DNA from: Bradyrhizobium sp. LTSP849
Lineage (GTDB): Bacteria > Pseudomonadota > Alphaproteobacteria > Rhizobiales > Xanthobacteraceae
DNA: 64,000 nucleotides
Direction: 5' to 3'
Assembly: GCF_000938255.1 (NCBI RefSeq)
Contig: NZ_JYMR01000052.1
Coordinates: 1 to 64,000, forward strand
Below the pieces are notes generated by a model. That model saw nothing but the letters and a program-made list of their open reading frames with translations. It had not been told where the DNA came from and made no database searches. Shown in pieces: positions 7,995-16,264 of the stretch (positions are counted from its first letter, which is position 1; each line of letters opens with the position of its first letter). Position numbers and translations under genes: made by a program.

Positions 7995-8414
7995 ATGCAA
8001 TCACGCCTGCAAACATCGCGAAGCAGATGGCTCTCCTTGATCGCGTCCAGTGGAGGATTGATTTGGCTTGCATCTGCGCCCGCTTCGCTCGCGCAGCAGC
8101 CGGCGAGCAACGACGCGGCGCAGCAGGCGTTCAACAATTCCTGTCGCACCTGCCACTCGGTGAAGGAGGGCGACAATCGCCTAGGTCCCAATCTCAGCAA
8201 GATTGTCGGACGGAAGGCAGGCTCGCTGCCGGGCTACAATTACTCTTCCGCAATGAAAGATGCGGACTTTGTCTGGGATCAGGACAAGCTCGCGCGCTTC
8301 ATCGTCAAGCCGGAGGAAGTCGTATCAGGCAACAAGATGCAGCCCTATGGCGGCGTCTCGTCGGACGACGCGGCCAAGGTTGTCGCGTATCTGCAATCGG
8401 CAGGCGGGCGATAG
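7995..8414 (+). CDS. Class I c-type cytochrome, exported
   Basis: ATG at 7995 is preferred because GGAGG ends 5 bases before it; two in-frame ATGs lie upstream (7968 and 7983). The 139-residue product has a signal peptide ending near ASLAQ, one haem site C50-R-T-C53-H54 and a likely axial Met115 in GNKMQPYGG, the pattern of small soluble cytochromes of the c2/c550 type. It would carry electrons in the periplasm. Partners are not encoded next to it. Confidence 0.9.
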   Translation: MQSRLQTSRSRWLSLIASSGGLIWLASAPASLAQQPASNDAAQQAFNNSCRTCHSVKEGDNRLGPNLSKIVGRKAGSLPGYNYSSAMKDADFVWDQDKLARFIVKPEEVVSGNKMQPYGGVSSDDAAKVVAYLQSAGGR

Positions 8415-8524
8415 CAGGCGGATCGGCGATCAGCCGCTCCAGGGCGGCAACGGACAATTGCGTCGCTGTGGCCCTCGTGGTCTCCTCCTGAGCCACGCCG
8501 CGCCCTGATGGACATCGACCCGAT

Positions 8525-9061
8525 ATGACGACTTCTGCCGCCGCCAGCCTTGCAATCACACTGCTCACGCCCGCCGACGCCGTTCGCTACCGTGCGATCA
8601 GGCTGGAAGCGCTTGCGAACTATCCCGAAGCTTTTACCAGCACGCTCGAACGCGAGCAGAACAAGCCGCTCGCATGGTTCGAGGAGCGTCTCACGACATC
8701 GGACGTGTTCGGCGCGTTCATCGGGGGCGACCTCGTGGGGACCGCAGGCTTCCGCCGGGAGGACGGCGCGAAGACCGAGCACAAGGCGGTTCTGTGGGGC
8801 ATGTATGTGCGGCCGCAGGCGCGGAAATCCGGCGCGGGGCGGCTGCTCGTCGACGCGGTCGCAGCACATGCTGCAAAGCGGGTCGAGCAGCTCCAACTCG
8901 TCGTCGTCAGCGAGAATCAGGCCGCCTTGCGACTCTACGCGGCAGCCGGGTTCGTCGAATACGGTCGCGGGGTGAAGGCGCTGAAACACGACGGCCGATA
9001 TCTCGATGAGATCCTGATGACCTTGTTCTTCGACAAAAGCGGCGCGACGCAGCCCCGATAA
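8525..9061 (+). CDS. GNAT-family N-acetyltransferase
   Basis: This 178-residue single-domain protein shows GNAT motif A as MYVRPQARKSGAGRLLVDAVAAHA, with the acetyl-CoA pyrophosphate loop R/Q-x-x-G-x-G/A, and motif B as VVVSENQAALRLYAAAGFVEYG. It transfers an acetyl group from acetyl-CoA to an unknown amine. It stands alone: the cytochrome c gene ends 110 bases upstream and the next genes are on the other strand. Confidence 0.85.
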   Translation: MTTSAAASLAITLLTPADAVRYRAIRLEALANYPEAFTSTLEREQNKPLAWFEERLTTSDVFGAFIGGDLVGTAGFRREDGAKTEHKAVLWGMYVRPQARKSGAGRLLVDAVAAHAAKRVEQLQLVVVSENQAALRLYAAAGFVEYGRGVKALKHDGRYLDEILMTLFFDKSGATQPR

Positions 9062-9097
9062 TGCCGGGGCCGTTCCCGCTTGTGCTGGCCGTCGTCC

Positions 9098-9388
9098 TCA
9101 CTGGCCGACGGTGCCTCGCCACTGCGAAACCAGCCTCAGCCACGCCGCTGCGTGAAACGCACTCATCAGCAGATACATCGGCACCATCCCGCCGAGCATC
9201 GACCCATGCCCGGCGGAGCAGAGCATGTCCGCCGAACCGCCGACGGGAATGGCGGTCAGCAGGGCCATGACCGCGAAGGTCGGCGTGGCCGCAAGACCCA
9301 GCCATCTGGCGAGGTGAGATGCGGCCACGACCTCTCCGCCATCACGGCCGGCGTCGGTGGCCGCGCTGGCGGAATGGGTCTCGGTCAC
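9098..9388 (-). CDS. Small membrane protein coupled to the DUF899 gene
   Basis: This 96-residue protein starts at GTG 9388, whose bases overlap the TGA of the upstream DUF899 gene (GTGA), a usual sign of translational coupling. It has two hydrophobic segments (LGLAATPTFAVMALLTAIPV and MLGGMVPMYLLMSAFHAAAWL) and a central MLCSAGHGS. I recognise no family. The coupling suggests it works with the DUF899 protein. Confidence 0.7.
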   Translation of the reverse strand: MTETHSASAATDAGRDGGEVVAASHLARWLGLAATPTFAVMALLTAIPVGGSADMLCSAGHGSMLGGMVPMYLLMSAFHAAAWLRLVSQWRGTVGQ

Positions 9389-10161
9389 TGCGCGCTCTTC
9401 TCGCGGAGCGCCTTCTCTCCGGCGTCCGACACCTCGACCCATTTCTTGTCGGGCGCAGCACCCTCCGCGTAGCTATCGTTCCAGTTCCACCATTTGTAGG
9501 TCGGGGACTGCGGATAGCCTGCCGGGGAATCCTCCCAGGGCTCCTGGCGGCCAAGCGGGGTGATATCGAGATAGTTCCAGGTGCCGCCCATCTGCTCGTC
9601 GCCGCGGCTCTTGATCAGATAAGTGCGGAAGATGCGCTCACCGTCGCAGTAGAACACGTTGGTCCCGTGCCATTCGCCGACGCCGAAATCGGCATCGAAA
9701 CTGTCGGTGATGGTGACCCATGGGATGTTCCAGCCCATCCGCGTCTTCAGCCGCGCGATATCCGCTTGCGGCGCCCGAGAGGCGAAGACGAGCGTGGTGT
9801 CACGGGCGTTCAGATGGGCGACATGGGCGACCTGGTCGGCCACCATGGAACAGCCCCGGCAGGCGTGATCGGGCCAGCCGAACACGCCTGGCTCGAAGAA
9901 GGCCCGGTACAGGATGAGCTGCTTTCGGCCCTGGAACAGATCGAGCAGACTGGCCTTGCCCGAAGGCGCCTCGAATGCGTAGGTTTTGCCCACTTCCATC
10001 CACGGCATGCGCCGGCGTTCGGCGGCAAGTGCGTCGCGGGCGCGGGTATGCGCCTTTTCCTTCACGAGCAGTTGCTGACGGGCTGCCTCCCAGTCTTGCG
10101 GCGACACCACCGGCGGTGTTTGCATGGTGGCGTTAGTTCCTGCTTTTTCAACTGATGTCAT
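9385..10161 (-). CDS. DUF899 family protein (thioredoxin-like fold)
   Basis: Of two adjacent ATGs (10164, 10161) the second is better placed behind GGAG. The 258-residue protein has the DUF899 landmarks: WEAARQQLLVKEKAHTRARDALAAERRRMPW, LFQGRKQLILYRAFF, the Cys pair in HACRGCSMVADQ, and the C-terminal TWNYLDITPLGRQE and WWNWNDSYA. The fold is thioredoxin-like and related proteins are called AhpC/TSA-like, but the reaction is not established. It heads a two-gene unit with the small membrane protein and diverges from the regulator gene at 10264. Confidence 0.85.
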   Translation of the reverse strand: MTSVEKAGTNATMQTPPVVSPQDWEAARQQLLVKEKAHTRARDALAAERRRMPWMEVGKTYAFEAPSGKASLLDLFQGRKQLILYRAFFEPGVFGWPDHACRGCSMVADQVAHVAHLNARDTTLVFASRAPQADIARLKTRMGWNIPWVTITDSFDADFGVGEWHGTNVFYCDGERIFRTYLIKSRGDEQMGGTWNYLDITPLGRQEPWEDSPAGYPQSPTYKWWNWNDSYAEGAAPDKKWVEVSDAGEKALREKSAQ

Positions 10162-10263
10162 CATGGCTCTCCAAACCTCTTGCTCACCGCACATTGTCGG
10201 CCGTCAACGATTTCTGGCACCAAGCGGTTGCGCAGTGGGAGTAACAAGTGTGGCGGGATTTGC

Positions 10264-11484
10264 ATGGAGTCGCTGATCACGGCCGCCGCGCGTGCACTCG
10301 AAGCCGGCGATCCGCTCGGTGCGCTGAACCGTGTTGCATTGCGCAACGATGCACCGTCGCTGGCGCTGCGCGGCATCGCGATGGCGCAGCTCGGCGACCT
10401 CGCGAAAGCGAAAACGCTGCTGCGCAGCGCTGCACGCGCCTTCGGTCCGAGAGAAGCGGTCGCGCGCGCAAGATGCGTGGTGGCCGAGGCCGAGATCGCG
10501 CTGGTCTCGCGAGACCTGAGCTGGCCGGTGAAAACGCTCGCGACGGCGCGCGCGACGCTCGAAAAGCACGGCGATCTCGCCAATGCTGCGCATGCGGGTC
10601 ACATCGAGGCGCGCCGTCTTCTCCTTGTCGGGCGTCCCGACGAAGCCGAGCGCACGCTGGCCGAGCTCAGCCCCTCTCCGCTCCCGCCTGCATCGCAAGT
10701 CGTCCGCGAGCTCGTCGTCGCGGGCATCGCAATCAGGCGGCTCCGAACGAAAGATGCGCGCGCGGCGCTCGACCGCGCGGCTCACGCAGCTCGGCAGGCG
10801 AAAATCCCGGCACTCATGGCCGAGGTCGACGCTGCAAACCTCATCCTCAACACGCCCGCGGCGCGCCTGATCACACGCGGCAGCGAACACCCGTTGTTGC
10901 TCGGGGAGGTCGAAAGACTGGCGACCTCGACGGCACTCGTCGTGGATACCTTTCATCATGCCCTGCGCAGGCAAGGCCGCATCGTATCGCTCGGAACACG
11001 GCCCGTGCTGTTCGCGCTCGCCCGCCTCCTGGCGCAGGCATGGCCCGCGGACGTCTCGCGCGAGACCCTGATCGCCGGCGCGTTCCGGGCGAAGCACGCC
11101 GATGAATCGCATCGCGCGAGGTTGCGCGTCGAGATCGGGCGGCTCCGCGCCGAGCTCAAGCCGCTGGCCGATGTCAGCGCGACGAAGCGGGGTTTTGTGC
11201 TGGCGCCGCGGAAGACGCGCGACGTCCTCGTGCTGGCCCGGCCGGTCGAGGAGAAGCATGCCGCCGTGCTCGCCTTTCTCGCCGACGGCGAGCCCTGGTC
11301 GAGCTCGGCGCTCGCGCTGGCGCTTGGGATGAGCCCACGCACCGTGCAGCGGGCGCTGGAGCAGCTCGCGGAATCGAACAAGGTGCAGTCGTTCGGACGC
11401 GGCCGGGCGCGGCGCTGGATGACCCCGCCTGTCCCCGGTTTCCCGACAGGCTTGTTACTCCCGGGACCGCTCCTCAGGACGTAA
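10264..11484 (+). CDS. Winged-helix transcriptional regulator with helical-repeat N-terminus
   Basis: The start is ATG 10264 (MESLITAAARALEAGDP). The 406-residue protein has an Ala/Leu-rich helical-repeat N-terminal half (about 1-215, TPR-like), then a first winged helix at about 235-305 resembling the OmpR-type output fold (TRPVLFALARLLAQAWPADV...RLRVEIGRLRAELKPLA...KRGFVLAP) and a second C-terminal HTH at about 325-375 (SALALALGMSPRTVQRALEQLAESNKV). It lies divergent from the DUF899 pair, with 102 bases between, and 29 bases before the beta-propeller gene, so it probably controls both. Confidence 0.75.
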   Translation: MESLITAAARALEAGDPLGALNRVALRNDAPSLALRGIAMAQLGDLAKAKTLLRSAARAFGPREAVARARCVVAEAEIALVSRDLSWPVKTLATARATLEKHGDLANAAHAGHIEARRLLLVGRPDEAERTLAELSPSPLPPASQVVRELVVAGIAIRRLRTKDARAALDRAAHAARQAKIPALMAEVDAANLILNTPAARLITRGSEHPLLLGEVERLATSTALVVDTFHHALRRQGRIVSLGTRPVLFALARLLAQAWPADVSRETLIAGAFRAKHADESHRARLRVEIGRLRAELKPLADVSATKRGFVLAPRKTRDVLVLARPVEEKHAAVLAFLADGEPWSSSALALALGMSPRTVQRALEQLAESNKVQSFGRGRARRWMTPPVPGFPTGLLLPGPLLRT

Positions 11485-11513
11485 GATGAGACCGTCTCAC
11501 AGGGATCGAGCAC

Positions 11514-12161
11514 ATGAAGCGTTCAGCCGCCGAAATCATCCGGGAGTACGGGCCCTTCGCGGGCGTCGAGAACGTGCATGGCGTCACCTATGACGGCACG
11601 CATGTCTGGTTCGCATCCGGCGACAAATTGAATGGCCTCGATCCGGCCAACGGTAAGATCGCGCGCTCAATCGATGTCGCCGCGCATGCGGGCACGGCGT
11701 TCGACGGCCGCCACCTGTTCCAGATCGCGGAGGATCGCATCCAGAAGATCGACGCTGCGACCGGCAAAGTGCTCACCACGATCCCGGCGCCCGGCGGCGG
11801 TGGTGACTCCGGATTGGCCTGGGCCGAAGGTTCGCTCTGGGTCGGACAATACCGCGAGCGCAAGATCCACCAGATCGATCCGGAAACGGGAGCTGTGCTT
11901 CGCACCATCGAAAGCAAGCGCTTCGTCACAGGGGTCACCTGGGTCGACGGCGAGCTCTGGCACGGCACCTGGGAAGGCGACGACAGCGACGTGCGGCGGA
12001 TCGATCCCGACACCGGAAAGGTGCTGGAGCAGCTCGACCTGCCCGCGGGGACAATGGTCTCGGGACTGGAGTCCGACGGCGGCGATCGCTTGTTCTGCGG
12101 CGGCGGAAGCGCCGGCAAGGTGAGAGCGGTCCGCCGTCCCAGGCGAGCTGATCCTCAATGA
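11514..12161 (+). CDS. Vgb/glutamine-cyclotransferase-like beta-propeller protein
   Basis: The 215-residue protein is built of repeated short blades: VTYDGTHVWFASGDKLNGLDPANGK, AFDGRHLFQIAEDRIQKIDAATGK, AWAEGSLWVGQYRERKIHQIDPETG and TWVDGELWHGTWEGDDSDVRRIDPDTG. This is the pattern of Vgb-like and Kelch/NHL-like propellers. There is no signal peptide, so it is probably cytoplasmic. It follows the regulator by 29 bases on the same strand. The ligand or reaction is unknown. (Blade stretches are listed from four separate repeats.). Confidence 0.7.
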   Translation: MKRSAAEIIREYGPFAGVENVHGVTYDGTHVWFASGDKLNGLDPANGKIARSIDVAAHAGTAFDGRHLFQIAEDRIQKIDAATGKVLTTIPAPGGGGDSGLAWAEGSLWVGQYRERKIHQIDPETGAVLRTIESKRFVTGVTWVDGELWHGTWEGDDSDVRRIDPDTGKVLEQLDLPAGTMVSGLESDGGDRLFCGGGSAGKVRAVRRPRRADPQ

Positions 12162-12285
12162 GGAATAGACGGTAACGGCAAGGTGCTAGCCGTTAACCCA
12201 TTCGCCCCAATTCCACCCCATCGGTGCGCTCTAGCGCCCCCCTCGCCTGCCCTATAAACTCTGGTCCGGGCGGCCTGGGGGATTG

Positions 12286-13854
12286 ATGCGTCTGACGTTG
12301 AACTTGAAGACTGTCCTGATTGCCGTTGCGGTGCTCGCAGCGTCGTTTTTCGTCAGCCTGAAGGCAATGGACTGGCTGTCGCCACGCGCGACCAATTCGG
12401 CGCCGGCGGTAGTGCAACTGCCGCCGCTGCCGCCCACCTCGCGCAACTCGATCGTGGTGGCGCCGGTGGCGATCGCGCTCTCGGCGATCCGGGACCAGGC
12501 CGAGAAAGCCTCACCGCGCAATTTCGCCGGCAAGGCCGACAATCCGATCTCGCAGATCCTGCAGAACGCCGATATCGGCTGGACTGCCGTCCGGGGACCG
12601 ATGTCGGCTGTCGGCGACAAGGACGTGCTGACGCTGTCGACGCCGCTCACCGGCAAGCTGAACGTGACGGGCTCGTTGTCGGCGAAAGCCACCGGCGCGC
12701 TCGGCGATGCGCTGGGCAGCGTGCTCGGCGGTGACGCGGCAAAACGGATCGGCGCGGTCAATATCAAGAACCTGAACGCCAGCGCCGAGATCAAGGGCAA
12801 TGTGGTCGTCACCTCGCGCCCGAAACTCGCCGCCAATTGGCATCTCGAACCCAATCTCGGCGCGCAGGTCAATCTCGGCAATACCGATCTGTCGGTCGCG
12901 GGCGCCAAGGTCAACGTGCCGGCGCAGGTGAAGCCGCTGATCGACAAGACGGTCGGCGAGCAGCTCAACGTCGTCTCCGAGCGCATCCGCAATGACCCGA
13001 GCCTGCGCGACAACGCGAAAGCGCAATGGGCCAAGGCGTGCCGCTCGATCCCGCTGCAAGGCACCGGCTCCTCGGCCGCGCTGCCGCCGCTCTGGCTCGA
13101 GATGAAGCCGGTGCGGGCGATCGCGGCGCAACCGCGCGTCGATGCGCAGGCCGTGACGCTGCTGCTCGGCCTCGAGGCCGAGACGCGTGTCACCACGACG
13201 CCGACCACGCCGGACTGCCCGTTCCCCGACAAGATCTCGATCGTGCCGCCGACCGGCACCGGCGTGAACATCGGCGTGCCGATCGACGTGCCCTTCACCG
13301 AGATCAACAAGCTGATCGCAGCCCAAATGGTCGGCCACACCTATCCCGAGGATGGCTCCGGCCCGGTCGACGTCACCGTGAAGAGCGTCAACGTGGTCCC
13401 GTCGGGCGAGCGGCTTTTGATCTCGCTGCTGGTGCGCGCCAAGGAGAAGAAGAGCTGGCTCGGCCTCGGCGCCGAGGCGACCGTGCACATCTGGGGCCGC
13501 CCGATGCTCGACCAGGCGCAGCAGACGCTGCGGCTCGCCGACATCCAGCTCGCGGTGGAGTCCGAGGCCGCCTTCGGCTTGCTCGGGGCTGCGGCGCGCG
13601 CGGTGGTGCCGCAGATGCAGCAGGCGCTGGTGCAGAAGGCGTCGCTCGACCTGAAGCCGATCGCCGCCAACGCCCGCGAGAAGATCGCGGCCGTGATCGC
13701 CGACTACCAGAAGAGCGAGGACGGACTGAAGGTCGAAGCCAATATCAGCAGCCTGACACTCGCCGACATCGCCTTCGACTCGAAGACGCTGCGCATCGTC
13801 GCGGAAGCCGGCGGCACGCTGAACGTGTATGTGACCAAGCTGTCAGGGATGTGA
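12286..13854 (+). CDS. DUF4403 family protein, membrane-anchored
   Basis: ATG 12286 follows GGGGGA by 4 bases. The 522-residue protein begins with one hydrophobic segment (VLIAVAVLAASFFVSLKAMDWL) and then a long extracytoplasmic part of alternating beta and helix with VNLGNTDLSVAGAKVNVPAQV and TGVNIGVPIDVPFTEINKLI, as in DUF4403 proteins (a BPI/TULIP-like lipid-binding fold has been suggested for such families). Length is normal. No neighbour on the same strand lies within 130 bases. The function is unknown. Confidence 0.75.
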   Translation: MRLTLNLKTVLIAVAVLAASFFVSLKAMDWLSPRATNSAPAVVQLPPLPPTSRNSIVVAPVAIALSAIRDQAEKASPRNFAGKADNPISQILQNADIGWTAVRGPMSAVGDKDVLTLSTPLTGKLNVTGSLSAKATGALGDALGSVLGGDAAKRIGAVNIKNLNASAEIKGNVVVTSRPKLAANWHLEPNLGAQVNLGNTDLSVAGAKVNVPAQVKPLIDKTVGEQLNVVSERIRNDPSLRDNAKAQWAKACRSIPLQGTGSSAALPPLWLEMKPVRAIAAQPRVDAQAVTLLLGLEAETRVTTTPTTPDCPFPDKISIVPPTGTGVNIGVPIDVPFTEINKLIAAQMVGHTYPEDGSGPVDVTVKSVNVVPSGERLLISLLVRAKEKKSWLGLGAEATVHIWGRPMLDQAQQTLRLADIQLAVESEAAFGLLGAAARAVVPQMQQALVQKASLDLKPIAANAREKIAAVIADYQKSEDGLKVEANISSLTLADIAFDSKTLRIVAEAGGTLNVYVTKLSGM

Positions 13855-13991
13855 GAGCGCCTTCACCCCTTCACTCACCGGGCCCCCGCGCGCCCTTGCG
13901 CCGCTGGCATTCTCACCGGAGGATGCTAAGCTGTTCCTCGCAACCTCGGACGAGGTGCTGACAGCACTGTAGGGGATCGCGCGAGGACAAC

Positions 13992-15116
13992 ATGGAAGCC
14001 GGCATGGTTACACCCGCGCCGGCACTGGTACGCTTTTCCGGCATTCAGAAGACCTACGATGGCGAGAACCTCGTGGTGAAGAACCTCGATCTCGAAATCA
14101 GGAAGGGCGAGTTCATCACCCTGCTCGGCCCGTCAGGCTCGGGCAAGACGACCACGCTGATGATGCTGGCTGGCTTCGAGGTTCCGACCCAGGGCGAGAT
14201 CTACCTCGCGGAACGGCCGATCAAGAACGTGCCGCCGCACAAGCGCGACATCGGCATGGTGTTCCAGAACTATGCGTTGTTTCCGCACCTGACGATCGCG
14301 GAGAATATCGCCTTCCCGCTATCTGTTCGCAAGACGAACAAGGCGGAAGCGCAGGAGCGCGTAAGTGCGGCGTTGCGCATGATCAAGATGGAAACCCTGG
14401 CGCAGCGGCGGCCCGGGCAGCTGTCCGGCGGCCAGCAGCAGCGCGTGGCGCTGGCCCGCGCACTGGTCTTCAATCCGCAACTCGTGCTGATGGACGAGCC
14501 GCTGGGCGCCCTGGACAAGCGCCTGCGGGAGCAGATGCAACTGGAAATCAAGCAACTGCACGAGACGATGGGCATCACCGTCGTTTACGTCACCCACGAT
14601 CAGAGCGAAGCGCTCACCATGTCGGACCGCATCGCCGTGTTCAACGACGGCATCGTGCAGCAGATCGACAGGCCCGATGCGCTGTATGAGCATCCGGTGA
14701 ACAGCTTCGTCGCCCACTTCATCGGAGAGAACAATGTGCTGGCCGGCACCGTCGAGACGATCGACAAGGACTATTGCCGCGTCGCGCTGGCCGGTGGCGG
14801 TGCCGTAACCGCACGGGCGGTCAATGTATCCGGCGCGGGCGCATCGACCTCCCTGTCGGTGCGGCCGGAGCGGATCGCCATTGTCCCGGATGGCACGTCC
14901 AGCGACGGACCGAACCGCCTGCCGGCCAAGGTGCAGAACACCATCTATCTCGGCGACCACGCGCTGGCCGTGCTCGATGTCGCCGGCAACGGGGAGTTCA
15001 TGGTCAAGCTTCCGCCGGGGACGCATGACAATTTGAGGCATGGCAGCTTAGGACCTGGCGAAAGCGTGTTCGTCACCTTCCGCCCGGAGGACTGCCTGGC
15101 CCTCGATCCCGTCTGA
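13992..15116 (+). CDS. potA: Polyamine-type ABC transporter, ATP-binding protein
   Basis: This 374-residue protein has Walker A GPSGSGKTT, Q-loop FQNYALFPHLT, signature LSGGQQQRVALARAL, Walker B LVLMDEPLGALD and H-loop YVTHDQSEA, then a C-terminal TOBE domain (about 280-370), the layout of PotA. GAGGA lies 5 bases before the ATG. It heads a four-gene operon with the binding protein and two permeases. The order A-D-B-C differs from the E. coli potABCD order but is common in rhizobia. The substrate may be putrescine, spermidine or another small cation. Confidence 0.9.
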   Translation: MEAGMVTPAPALVRFSGIQKTYDGENLVVKNLDLEIRKGEFITLLGPSGSGKTTTLMMLAGFEVPTQGEIYLAERPIKNVPPHKRDIGMVFQNYALFPHLTIAENIAFPLSVRKTNKAEAQERVSAALRMIKMETLAQRRPGQLSGGQQQRVALARALVFNPQLVLMDEPLGALDKRLREQMQLEIKQLHETMGITVVYVTHDQSEALTMSDRIAVFNDGIVQQIDRPDALYEHPVNSFVAHFIGENNVLAGTVETIDKDYCRVALAGGGAVTARAVNVSGAGASTSLSVRPERIAIVPDGTSSDGPNRLPAKVQNTIYLGDHALAVLDVAGNGEFMVKLPPGTHDNLRHGSLGPGESVFVTFRPEDCLALDPV

Positions 15117-15183
15117 TCCAACGCTGCAGGATTTCGGAACCGATCAACCTCAACGCTACTCACATGAAGAAGGAACAAAGGCC

Positions 15184-16242
15184 ATGCTGAAGCGCAAGAT
15201 TGGCAAGATTGCTCTGGGTTTCGCCGCGGCGTTCAGCGCCAGCGCTGCGCTGGTCACGGTCGCGCAGGCGCGCGACCTTACCGTGGTGTCGTGGGGCGGC
15301 GCCTATCAGGATGCGCAGAAGAAGGTCTATTTCGAGCCGTTCAAGAAGGCAGCTGGTGCTCCGATGAACGACGAGTCCTGGGACGGCGGCGTCGGCGTGC
15401 TGCGCGCCAAGGTGCAGGGCGGCGCCGCCACTTGGGACGTCGTCCAGGTCGAGAGCGACGAACTCGCGGTCGGCTGCGAGGAAGGCCTGTTCGAGAAGCT
15501 GGATTACTCCAAGATCGGCGGTGAGGCCGCCTATATACCGCCCTCCGTCAACCCCTGCGGCGTCGGCGCCATCCTCTACGATTTCGTTCTCGGCTACGAC
15601 AAGGACAAGCTGAAGGACGCGCCCGCCGGCTGGGCTGACTTCTTCGACACCAAGAAGATTCCGGGCAAGCGCGCCTTGCGTCAGGGCCCGAAGACCACGC
15701 TGGAGATTGCGCTGATGGCCGATGGCGTCGCGCCGAAGGATGTCTACAAGGTGCTGGCGACCGACGAGGGTGTCGATCGCGCCTTCAAGAAGCTGGACAC
15801 CATCAAGGGCGACATCGTCTGGTGGAAGGCCGGCGCCCAGCCGCCGCAATTGCTCGCCTCCGGTGAGGTGGCGATGACCTCGGTCTACAATGGCCGCATC
15901 GACACCGCGAACAAGAACGACAAGAAGAATTTCGGCATGGTGTGGGACGGAGCGCTCTTCACCCTCGACAGCTGGGTCATCCTGAAGGGTAGCCCGAACA
16001 AGGACGCAGCCTACAAGTTCCTGGACTTCGCCGGCAAGGCGGAGAACCAGTCGAAGCTGTCGGAGAACATTGCCTATGGCACCTCGAACAAGGATGCAGC
16101 CGCTCTGATCCAGCCCGCCGTCCTGAAGAACCTGCCGACAGCGCCTGACAACATCAAGAACGCGGTCGAGATCAACGTTGGCTTCTGGCTCGAGAACATC
16201 GACCGCCTGACCGAGCGCTTCAACAAATGGGCCGCGAAATAG
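15184..16242 (+). CDS. potD: Polyamine-type periplasmic solute-binding protein
   Basis: The 352-residue protein has a signal peptide (MLKRKIGKIALGFAAAFSAS...QARD) and a family-1 binding fold beginning LTVVSWGGAYQDAQKKVYFEPF, typical of PotD/PotF-like proteins. DFFDTKKIPGKRALRQGPKT is the usual hinge region. It delivers the substrate to the PotB/PotC permease. AAGGA precedes the start and potA ends 67 bases upstream. Whether the ligand is putrescine, spermidine or another cation is not visible. Confidence 0.88.
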   Translation: MLKRKIGKIALGFAAAFSASAALVTVAQARDLTVVSWGGAYQDAQKKVYFEPFKKAAGAPMNDESWDGGVGVLRAKVQGGAATWDVVQVESDELAVGCEEGLFEKLDYSKIGGEAAYIPPSVNPCGVGAILYDFVLGYDKDKLKDAPAGWADFFDTKKIPGKRALRQGPKTTLEIALMADGVAPKDVYKVLATDEGVDRAFKKLDTIKGDIVWWKAGAQPPQLLASGEVAMTSVYNGRIDTANKNDKKNFGMVWDGALFTLDSWVILKGSPNKDAAYKFLDFAGKAENQSKLSENIAYGTSNKDAAALIQPAVLKNLPTAPDNIKNAVEINVGFWLENIDRLTERFNKWAAK

Positions 16243-16264
16243 CGCGGCCCGCAAGGCTCGTCTC

